From: Steromphala cineraria
Taxonomy: Eukaryota > Mollusca > Gastropoda > Trochida > Trochidae
Direction of reading: 5' to 3'
NCBI GenBank assembly: GCA_916613615.1
Contig: OU744724.1
Coordinates: 22,678,171 to 22,742,170, forward strand
DNA length: 64,000 nt
In this document: positions 25,276 through 35,505 of the stretch, piece after piece
Layout: each line of letters starts with the position of its first letter
Numbering within the stretch: the stretch's first letter is position 1
Notes under the pieces: model-generated
Told to the model about the DNA's origin: nothing
The model's input: only the letters and a program-made list of their open reading frames with translations
The model's database searches: none
Made by a program: the position numbers and the translations under genes

Positions 25276-28200
25276 TTGTCAAAAAACGCAACCTTATAAA
25301 ACCTGTTTGAAGAAAAAGTTCTTTACAAAGTGTGAAGTTTTGCTGTGAAATAGTTCAATTATGTAAACAAATCATAAACATTGGGTGAAAATATCTCTTT
25401 TTAATACGGCTCATAGCTGAGCTCTGATGGTTGTCTTGACACTCATATTTAGATAGGATAGCATGCACATTCTTGAATAAAAGAAGTGCCAATTAATTGC
25501 AATACACTTTTCTGTATCGAAATGTATTGCATTATAGAAATGAAGAACAATGCTCATCCTTAGATCACTTTATTATACAAAACTAATTATTTAAAATAGT
25601 TGGTGGGACAGTTCAAGGCAATATGAGCTTATGAGAAACCCCTATATATCTAGTTGTTCATCTCTTTATCTCTTCTTTTCATCATCTCTTGATTAACATG
25701 TCTCTGAAAGAAGATAACATAATTCAATAGTAAAGACTCTTGGACTTTTTGTATGTTTTGAAATAAAACATTGACAAGGGCAACTGTAATGTACACATAT
25801 TTATAAATGTACATGTAACGTAAGAAATATTTCATTTTTAGTGAGCTAAATGTGTCTATTACCTATGCTATGAATATGAATATAGGCTATTTATGAATAT
25901 TGAATTATACTATAATGATGTAGATGAGAATCTAGGATGATTCTCACATTGCCTATTTGATGTTCTCCTCTCAATGGGTAGTAGACTAGGGGGTCTCACA
26001 AAGACCAACAACTCGATGTAGATGGAGATATTCTCTGAAATTGATCAGTAAATGTATTCAGATTGAGAGATTTTCTTTATATCCATGTATTTGCTTTAGC
26101 TGACGGAAACGGAAAAACTCTTTTTTTGTTATAGAAAGACTTCAGTACTATTTGTTTTACAACTTTTTTTGGACACAATGATTATGTTTTATTGTTTGTA
26201 ATCAGACAGTACTTAAGTCGATATTGCAAAATTTCCTTTTTTTATATCTTGATATTTACTAATCAGTTGTGACTCACAACATTTTTTATGAGGAAATCAG
26301 AAAACATAATAGCAATCCATCAATATTATTTGTTTTGACTGTGTTTTTCTGTAATTTACTGTGAAGTATATTGAAGAAGAGGCTTCTTTGTGATCAACTA
26401 CTTGTATTTTATATCTACCAAGATTACTTGCTTTTCTTCTACAATATGATGAGGAAAATCATGTTTCAGTGGGATGATAATGTGGGGGTTGCCCTTGATA
26501 TTATATTCATATTTTTTGCTCATTTGTATCTTGCGATTAGCACTAATGTATAAAATCTTAAATTTGATAAAAGTATTTCTGAATTGAAGACTTTTTTGGG
26601 ATCCTTTACATACTTACAAACTTTACATACCAGTAAGTGGCTATGGCTTAACTGTAAATACAAAAGATAATGAATATAAGGACAAGACGTGTGTAATATA
26701 TATGATAAGTTAAGTTATTCTTACAATGTCATGGAAACAAGCAAGAAAAGACGTTTCATTGAATGGGCTAAATGATTCAAGGGGGGAATTTATATCCTTT
26801 AGCAAGAAAAGAAGTTTCAGTAAGGGCTAAATGATTAGGGAGAAATTTATGTTCTTTAAAAAAAATGAGTCGTAAAACCTGACATCTGTTTCTTGAAAAT
26901 TGATAATATCAACCAAGTTAAACAGTATCAAAGCCTGTTGAGCAACAAAGTCAATAGCTTCTGTTTTGCATGGATGTAAGTGACCATGTCAATCATTATA
27001 GTTCATGAAAAAGCTACCTCTAAATCATTACACATCATAGGGAGGATTTATCATCCAGCACAGCCAAACAGGCTCATCGTAAGTAATTATCTTGTAATAC
27101 TGCATTCTCTGTTTTTTGTCAAACACTATAATCACAATATTTATCAAACTTTTTGAAAATCTGCTCAAGATTCCTTTATATTAAAAAAATTTGAAAAAGT
27201 AAATGATTTATAGAAATATTATTTTAGTTGGCTATCATAAAGTCATTATGATAAATTACATGGAAGTGATTGGCATTCAAAGCTGTTATTTATTTGGAAA
27301 GGATTCAAGTGAAGCATTTAATCACCGAAAAGACTAGTTTAGGGATTTCCAGCTAATGAAAGACTTTGAAATTCTCATTGTTGTTAATTCACGCAGTTTG
27401 AATTATCTCCAAATAACAACACAGTCAATTCCAGTCCCCTCTGTTAAACAACTTCAAAGCCAATGTTTGGCCACATAGACATTAAACATGCTTGCATCTT
27501 CAACTAGGCTCAACTGTGAAAGAAACTTTGACCAGTTTTCATCATGAATAGATCTTGATTGATGATAAGATTTCCTCTGCGGTAGTTGATCCCATCACAT
27601 GCTGTTACGTTCTTTCTTTTTAATTTGTGAGAATGCTGGAGTTAAAGAAGCCTCAAGCTAAAGTGACGCACAGCAGGATAGTTTCTTCTACCTTTTTCTG
27701 TATTTTTTCCCTTTTGCTCTTTAAACATTTTTTTTTTAAATTAAAAAAAACCCATTTCTTGAAAATTTTACACAGCAAGATAGTTTATTCTGTTTTCTTT
27801 CTTTGTGCTGCTTAAACCTTTTTTCTAAATTGAAAATCTTGACATTTTTTTCGTCTGTTTTTTAAAGAGCTTTTAAGACATGTATGCCAGAGAGTGGCGT
27901 TTTCTGACTTGTAACGAGTGTTTTGAACTGAAAGGTATATAGTCACCTGGTTTACATTCCAACAAACAACTAAACTACAGGCCATTCTGTGTTATGATAT
28001 AATTGGTTTTCATACTTCGAGTGTTTTTACTATTTGGAAGTTGAAGAACTAACCTAGAGTTATTTAAGAAACGGAGTAGCTTCAAGCGTCATGAGTTTTG
28101 TTGTAAAAAATAATTTGCCCTGATGTTTAACAGTTAAAGTACAAGACTGAAGAAAGTAATATTAATAATAGTTCTGGGTTAAACTGTATTTCTCAAAGAC

Positions 28201-28954
28201 AGGTAGTAGTTAAATCTTCTTTTGTTCTATTCAATTTCTATTCTCTATTTCCAAGAACCTATTTTCATCTTCTTTTAGAGAACAAAGGATTAGCCAGTTT
28301 CAGTACAAAATATTCTGATGAAAAAGCCATGGAGTTATAAAGTGTAAAGTATTTTACATTTGAATTATTAAACTATGATTATCTGTGTATGTTTAAATTG
28401 TGAGGTTTATCATTTCAGCAATATTTCTCAAATCAAAGTAATTATTCTTTACAGACCACACAACTTTGCAATATGGATAGATAAATGACTTTTCAGTAAG
28501 AACCTTTTAACGTTGATAAATGTGCAATATGATACAAAACCATTAATTCATATTCAATTTCCTGCTATCAAAGATTATGTCATGTTTTCCTCGATTGTAC
28601 GTTTGATGCAATTTTTCATGATCCAGTTCCTTGTTTGTTCCAAACGACCATAGATATGACACACACTCTGAAATAATACTAGCACACACTTACAGATATA
28701 AATTGATTTCAATAAAAATGTTATGTCCATAATCATATGAGACCAATATCCCAGAGATTCGCAGAAATTAGAGAAGCAAATTGACATTTAGTCTGAATAC
28801 GTGACAAGCTTTCGAGGGGATGGGTCATCAGCATTTCTCAAACTGGGAGATATAAACCAACAGGATCACCAGGAAAGCAAGATCTGACAGTTGTTCTTCT
28901 GTCCAAATATCCAGTATTTACACTGGGTGTTATCCTGATGAGACCCACACTATC

Positions 28955-29140
28955 GTGACGGTATATCTCGTCTTCCTCGGCTTATGTTGCCCAGTCTTGT
29001 CTGATGTTGTCTGTGTTGATGGATTTCTCTATGTGGCAACTAATTGCTCCGCTGGGAATAACTATCAAAATTTCAAGCAAATACTTGTAACATTCACTGA
29101 AGTTATGGGCTATGTGAGATCCTATGGCCCTGTATTTTGA
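28955..29140 (+). other. Conserved small open frame in the array block
   Basis: A 61-codon frame beginning at a GTG codon; in frame, it is open from about 28857 upstream. It encodes a hydrophobic leader-like stretch (VYLVFLGLCCPVLS) followed by a Cys-containing tail. Unit 4 has the same frame (39715-39912). Units 1 and 2 have a one-base insertion and unit 5 a 10-base deletion in it. Within the hydrophobic and Cys-rich part most differences between units are synonymous, but there are few of them. It could be a remnant exon of a duplicated secreted-protein gene or chance. Not a confident gene. Confidence 0.2.
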
Positions 29141-29143
29141 TGA

Positions 29144-29344
29144 TTATGTATAAGATATAACAGGTGATTTATCATTGACAAAAATTGCAACGGTATACTT
29201 CGTCATTTTATGAAAATATCTTTTTCTGTAAGGTATTTTGTAGTTGGGTTCAACTGAGGTTGCTGTTTGGTGAATGTATTTATGTAGTTGTTCAATCAAC
29301 CTTTTCTTCAGTAGAAAGGCCTTTGGCCTATGTTCAGAAGTCAT
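29144..29344 (-). other. Conserved minus-strand open frame in the array
   Basis: A Lys-rich 66-codon frame ending SPVISYT. The same frame is open in units 1 (13051-13281), 2 (20950-21153) and 5 (46510-46773); in unit 4 a TAA interrupts it at about 40050. Differences between units 1 and 3 are mostly amino-acid changing (at least seven replacement against two silent), so I see no purifying selection and treat it as probably non-coding. Confidence 0.15.
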
Positions 29345-32300
29345 GATAAAAAAAGCTTTTGTAGTTGTTGACAGGATATGAAGACTGAAGAGCTTTTAAG
29401 TCCAACACTTTGGGATGATTATGTCACCTGATTGTGAATAGAGTACTGAAAGGTTACGTTCAGGTTGTTAACTTCAGTGTTTAGGACAGTAGTACTTTTT
29501 GTTTGTAAATTAATTGTTTTCATAAACCAAATATATTTTTACCAATTGCAAATTTATGTTAGAATCAAGTTTTACAAACACTTCAGTTGCAAAAATCTTG
29601 TTATTCTGTCATTGGGTTGTTAACCAAGATCTGATCATCAAATGCATTAATCTTCTTTTTTTTCAGAACAATGAAGATATGTTAAACTATATTTTTAAAG
29701 AGCACATTCACACCTAAGAGTTGATCTTACGTTAAAACTGTAACCTTTAAGTATGCATAACTGCTTTTAGATAACAAACAACCAAACTCCAATTCCATGA
29801 AGATTTCTTTGAAAGTGATAGATGGTGTATTCCGGAGCATCTTGTGCTTTCTATTAAATCAACGTCTTTCCTATATAAACATTCTGTATAAAATCAAACA
29901 TGTTCTAGAAATCAGATATAAGAACTTATGTAAGTGCATTGGGTGTACTTGTCTCCATGGTGATTTATGATATCAAATAAGGTGAAATAAGCAGTAAGTG
30001 GTTATCATGAATAACATATACAAGGGTTTAAAATAAATTCAAAAACTCAGAAAAAGGATATAATCTGTCAAAGATAGAATTAATATTTACTTAAAGTTCA
30101 CATAACCACAAACATATTTAAATGTTTTCTTTAAGTTATATTTAAGTCTTTTTACAATATTTTGTAGTGCGTCAAAGGTCGCTACTTAAATATGTTCAGT
30201 TTGGTAATGAAAGCTGTTTTGAATGCCAATTTTGATGGACCACTTTTTGTGACGTCATAAACAGAATCAGCCCCGTTAACTATATATATACATGCATCTA
30301 TCGCAACAATACCACAGAATTATTTTTTTTTAAAGATTTTCAGAAAATGATTGCAATATAAAAATGGGGAACAATACACATCCGTAGATCACATTACTAT
30401 AAAAACTATTCATTTAAAACATTCAGACAGTTCAAGACAATATACCGGTAAGCTTATGAGAAGCCTGTAGGTTGTTCATCTCTTCTTTTCTTCATCTCTT
30501 CATCAACATGCCTCTGAAAGGAGACAACATAATTAAGAAGTAAGGACTCTTGGACTTTATATGTTTGTTTCTAAATGAAACATTGTTAAGGACAACTGTA
30601 ATGTACACATATTTATAAAAGTACATGTAACCTAGGAAATATTTCATTTTTATTAAGCTAAATGTGTCTATAGCCTTTGCTATGGACATGAATATAGGCT
30701 ATTTATGAACAATAAATGTACTATTATGATGTAGATGAGAATCTAGGATGATTCTCAGATTGCCTATTTGATGTTCTCTTCTCAATGGGCAGTAGACGAG
30801 GGGTCTCACAAAGACCAACAACTCGATGTAGATGGAGATATTCTCTCAAATTGATCAGCAAAATGTATTCAGATTGAGAGATTTTCTTCCATTTCCATAT
30901 ATTTACTAAAGCCGACTTGTAAATGGAAAAACACTTTTTTGTTATAGAAAGAGACATATCATTCTTCAGTACTATTTGTTTTACAACATTTTCTTGACAA
31001 AATGATTATGTTTTATTGTTTGTAATCAGACAGTACTTAAGTCGATATTGCAAAATTTCCTTTTTTATGTCTTGATACTTACTAATCAGTTGTGACTCAC
31101 AACATTTTTTATGAGGAAATCAGAAATCACAATAGCAACTCATGAATGTTATTGGTTTGACTGTATTTTTCTGTAATTTACTGTGAAGTATATTGAAGAA
31201 GAGGCTTCTTTATGATCAACTACTTGTATTTTATACCTACCATGATTACTTGCCAATCTTGTACTATATGATGAGGAATATCATGTTTCAGTGGGATGAT
31301 ATTGTGTGGGTTGCCCTTGATATTTTTTATATGTTTTTTTTGCTCATTATGTATCTTGCGTTAACAGTAATGTAGAAAATCTTAAATTTGATAAAAGTAT
31401 TTCTGAATTGAAGACTTGTTTGGGATCCTGGAACAAACTTTACATACCAGTAAGTGGCCATGGTTTGACTGTAAATACAACATTTGAGGACAACAGAAGG
31501 AAATTATAATAAGGATGAGACGTGTGTAATATTGATAATGTATACTTACAATGTCATGGAAACAAGCAAGAAAATACATTTCAGTGAAAGGGCTAAATGA
31601 TTAGGGAGAAATTTATGTTCTTTAAAAAAAATTAGTCATAAAACCTGACATCTGTTTCTTGAAAATTGATAATATCAACCAAATTAAAAACTTTCAAAGC
31701 CTGTTGAGCATCGAAGTCAATGGCCTCTGTTTTGCATGGTTGAAAATCTATTTAAAGATCCACATGTAAGTTTCCATGTCAATCACTTTAGTTCATGAAA
31801 AAGCTTCCTCCAGATATTTACACATGATTATTACTTAGAGAGATATTATCATCCAGCCCAGCCAAACAGGCTCATTATTTATAATTATCTTGTATAACTG
31901 CATTCTCTGTTTTTTGTCAACCTATATATAATCACGATGTTTACTAAACGTTTTAAAAATATGCACAAGATTCCTTTATATCATAAAAAATAGAAACGTA
32001 AATGATTTATGGAAATATTGTTTTAGTTGGATATCATAAAGTCATTATGATTAATTACGTGGAAGTTATTAGCATGCAAAGCTTTTATTTATTTTGAAAG
32101 GATTCAAGCGAAACATTTAATCACCGAAAAGACTAGTTTAGGGATTTCCAGCTAATGAAAGACTTTGAAATTCTCATTGTTGTTAATTCCCGCAGTTTGA
32201 ATTATCTCCAAATAACAACACAGTCAATTCCAGTCCCCTCTGTTAGACAACTTCAAAGCCAATGTTTGGCCACATAGACATTAAACATGCTTGCATCTTC

Positions 32301-33519
32301 AACTAGGCTCAACTGTGAAAGAAACTTTGACCAGTTTTCATCATGAATAGATCTTGATTGATGATAAGATTTCCTCTGCGGTAGTTGATCCTATCACATG
32401 CTGTTACGTTCTTTCTTTTTAATTTGTGAGAATGCTGGAGTTAAAGAAGCCTCAAGCTAAAGTGACGCACAGCAGGATAGTTTCTCCTGTTTTCTTCCTG
32501 TATTTTTCCCTTTTTGCTCTTTAAGCATTTTTTTAAAATAAAAAAAATCCCATTTCTTGAAAATGTTTTCGACTGTTTTTTAAAGTGTATTTAAGACATG
32601 TATGGCAGAGAGTGGGGTTTTTGCTGACTTGTAACGAATGTTTCGATCTGAAAGGTAGTCACCTGGTTTACACTCAAACATAGAAGTAAAATACAAGCTA
32701 TTACCTGTTGGTTATTTATGATATAATTGATTTTCATACTTTGAGTGTTTTAGCAATTTGAAAGTTGAAGAACCAGATGAGAGTCCTCGAGTTATTTAAG
32801 AAATAGAGAAGCTTCAACTGTCATGAGTTTTGTTGTACAGAATAATTTGCCCTGATGTTTATCAGTTAAAGTACAAAGCTGAAGAGAGTGATGTTGAAAT
32901 TAGTTCAGGGTCAAACTTGTTTTTCAAAGACAGGTAGTATTTAAAGCTACTCTTTTTCTTTTCAATTTCTTTCTCAATTTCCAAGAACCATATGTGTTGA
33001 GCAATTGACTTTTGAGTTATTTAACTATGAATAACTTGTGTGTGTTTGAATTGTGAATCGAAGTTTATCATTTCAGCAATATTTCCCAAATCAAAGTAAT
33101 TATTCTTTACATATACAGACACACACTTTTCAATATGGATAGATAAATGAATTTTTAGTGAAAACCTTTTTAACGTTGACAAATGTGCAATATGATATAA
33201 AACCATTAATTCATATTCAATTTCCTGCTATCAAAGAGTATGTCATGTTTACGTTTGATGCTATTAATCATGATCCAGTTCCTTGTTTGTTCCAAACGAC
33301 CATGGAATTGTAACACACTCCGAATAATACCAGAACATACTTACAGGTATAAATTGATTTCAATAAAAATGTTATGTCCATAATCATAAGAGACCAATAT
33401 CCCAGAGATTCGCAGAAATTAGAGAAGCAAATTGACATTTAGTCTGAATACGTGACAAGCTTTCGAGGGGATGGGTCATCGGCATTTCTCAAACTGGGAG
33501 AAATTATTGGCGTAAATTA

Positions 33520-33697
33520 ACCTCTGGAATAACCTTTGCCCTCTCTCCTTGTTCTCTGAACGTACCTGCAGAAGTCTAGATAAAATATAGAGAAAAAACT
33601 AAGTCATAATTACCATTAGTGGTATGCCTCTCTCCTCCTCTTCCCTGGAGTTAGCTCCCTTTGCCCGCATGTGGTCTGACAGCCTCTTATTCTCTTC
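33520..33697 (+). repeat. Left inverted terminal repeat of the DIRS element
   Basis: ACCTCTGGAATAACCTTTGC through TATTCTCTTC is the reverse complement of 39391-39568, with about five mismatches in 178 bp. The outermost 18 bp (33502-33519, AATTATTGGCGTAAATTA) are not matched at the right end; instead they occur complemented in the internal complementary region. Confidence 0.95.
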
Positions 33698-33918
33698 TGC
33701 GCTCGATCTATGAACAAGGTCACCTCAGAAGTCTAGGAATCTTCTCAAGTTTCCCTTGTTTTTCCAGTGCAGTTCTTGAATTGTGGTACGTGGTATCGAC
33801 ATTGGGTCTGTTATCAGACAATCGCATTAGTTTTTTGTGTGAATATTTTGTGTTTTTGTGTGACTTGAAAAAAATTTTCTGTGACTGTCGGCGTTTGTGA
33901 AGTAACTGTGTTTCCATC

Positions 33919-35493
33919 ATGTCCCAACGTAAATGTGTGTCGTGTCAACGTTTCATGTCTGATAAGGATCCTCACTCATCTTGTACTAACTGTGATGTTA
34001 AACCTATTTGTTTCCCGGACTCGCGTTGCCTTCTGTGTAGAGATTTAGACGATGAAACGTGGTCAAAATTATGTGAGATGCGTGGCAAGAAACGTAAAGA
34101 ATCTAATACTCCCGTTTCTCCCGTTGTTACCTTGGATAATGAGCAATCCCTACCTTCTCAAATTCCTCCTTCGGGCACGGTCGCTGATTCTTCCAATCAA
34201 TCACTCGATCTCACGGCTTTTCTCTCATCCTTTAAGCAGGACATGTTTAACACCCTCCAATCTTTTCTCAAGAATATGGAGCGGCGTAATGACGAGAAAA
34301 TTTCCAATCTTAAGAAATCTTTCAAGTCCCTATCTCACTCAAGTTCAGTTAAAGATGATTCCTCTCGCAAGTCCTCTTCTAACTCTGATGCCAAACGGGG
34401 CAAAGTTAAGTCTAAGCGGGTCGCCGACTCTTTGAGTGATGGGTCGGGTGTCACGGCGGGTGATACGGCTAAAAGGCAATGTTTACCTTCTAAGGGCTTG
34501 CCGGTGTTAGCGGGTCGTGGTGACCCCGTAAAATCTCTCCCCCTTCCTGGCGGCTCATCTGTCACAGGTCGGGATGAGGTTCACGATGTTGACGCCGTCA
34601 ACCTGTTCCCTCCCACCCATGGGTTGGTTCAGGCCGGGTCACTCGTGCAGAACGGCAAGTCCGTTAATGGCTCTAGTGCCACGGTGACCAGGTCCAACCA
34701 GGACAGCGTTGACACGGCCGGCACGGGTGATTTGGTCCTAGACCAGCTGCCGACTCGGCTTACCCCGGGCGGCACGGACCACTTGATTGATCCGACAGCC
34801 GTTGGAACGGCTTACGGCGATAACAAGTTCAAACCGGCTGACTTTGTGGATACGTCTAACCCGCCGATAATTCCGATTATCACCGATACGGAGACAGACA
34901 ACAAGCTTTCAGCGGATGTGAAACTGGATTCCCATGAAGGCATTTTGATTATTCCGTCGGCTGACGGCTCGGAACCGGACTTAGTCCCTGAGTGGTCCTT
35001 CGTGGACAAGATTGACTTTTTGTACAAACTCAAGCCGTGTACGTTCCCTACTTCGCTCGAGCAGGAGGAGGTACATCCCATACCAGAGGAACTCGGTTCC
35101 ACGGGAAATTTGCCGCCTAAGAGGGCACCCAAACGGACTCTTCCTCATTCAACAGTTGTCAAGGCAGCGTTGGACTCCGTTAACTCAAACTTAACCAAGG
35201 CTAAGGACGCTTCCTCTCTTCCAAGAATGGCTCTTAAGCAAGCTTATGTCATCCATGACCGTGCCTTCCCCGCTTCGGCGCCAGACATCGACCGGGATTT
35301 TTCACGGCTGAACTCCAGGCCCCTGTTACGATCCCAGGGTGACAAGATTTCCTTATCCCCTAAGGACATCAAGGAGATTGATCTAACGGCAAGGAACTCG
35401 GTGGACATTTTATCTTATATTAACTGGTTTGCGGCGGGAGTCCGTCAGCTTCTTCCCCCCACCTTCCAGGACTACAAGGGTATCAAGCCGTAA
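33919..35493 (+). CDS. DIRS ORF1, Gag-like protein
   Basis: 524 codons; ATG in context CCATCATGT. Residues 6-40 hold CxxC (6, 9), His19, CxxC (22, 25), Cys31 and CxxC (37, 40), a zinc-binding-like head of the kind found in DIRS Gag proteins, presumably for RNA binding and particle assembly. Residues 44-330 are polar and Ser/Asp-rich, probably disordered. The C-terminal part (about 390-520) has the helical character of the DIRS Gag core, ending in an ARNSVDILSYINWFAAG-like helix. The stop at 35491 is followed after 12 bases by an in-frame ATG (ORF2), and the first ~70 codons of ORF2 read like the missing end of Gag. The stop may therefore be a nonsense mutation, a readthrough site or a reinitiation point. 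It is less AT-rich than the array. Confidence 0.85.
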   Translation: MSQRKCVSCQRFMSDKDPHSSCTNCDVKPICFPDSRCLLCRDLDDETWSKLCEMRGKKRKESNTPVSPVVTLDNEQSLPSQIPPSGTVADSSNQSLDLTAFLSSFKQDMFNTLQSFLKNMERRNDEKISNLKKSFKSLSHSSSVKDDSSRKSSSNSDAKRGKVKSKRVADSLSDGSGVTAGDTAKRQCLPSKGLPVLAGRGDPVKSLPLPGGSSVTGRDEVHDVDAVNLFPPTHGLVQAGSLVQNGKSVNGSSATVTRSNQDSVDTAGTGDLVLDQLPTRLTPGGTDHLIDPTAVGTAYGDNKFKPADFVDTSNPPIIPIITDTETDNKLSADVKLDSHEGILIIPSADGSEPDLVPEWSFVDKIDFLYKLKPCTFPTSLEQEEVHPIPEELGSTGNLPPKRAPKRTLPHSTVVKAALDSVNSNLTKAKDASSLPRMALKQAYVIHDRAFPASAPDIDRDFSRLNSRPLLRSQGDKISLSPKDIKEIDLTARNSVDILSYINWFAAGVRQLLPPTFQDYKGIKP

Positions 35494-35505
35494 ACTCTTA
35501 CAGTT

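Larger units (their letters stand above)
18911..26880 (+). repeat. Tandem array unit 2 (long type, 7.97 kb)
   Basis: Same landmark order as unit 1. It lacks the unit-1 insertions and carries one of its own (22803-24309) and a local duplication (24719-25275). Removing both leaves about 6.2 kb, matching unit 1 after the same correction, so about 6 kb is the likely ancestral long unit. No gene could be assigned. Confidence 0.9.
26881..31646 (+). repeat. Tandem array unit 3 (short type, 4.77 kb)
   Basis: Carries the early landmarks and the conserved block (28725-29160). The segment between CTCAGAAAAAGGATATAATC (about 30050) and the GAACAATAC..CATCCGTAGATCAC block (about 30367) is replaced by about 250 bp containing TTTGTAGTGCGTCAAAGGTC and TTTTTGTGACGTCATAAAC. 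The long units have 1.7-2 kb there, including the CTTATCGTTCTGGAGAATAA block. Unit 5 shares the same structure. Confidence 0.9.

Noticed and set aside
34052..34435. 127-codon frame overlapping DIRS ORF1
   Set aside because: Alternate-frame shadow of ORF1 with no domain; ORF1 has the zinc-binding head and the longer frame.
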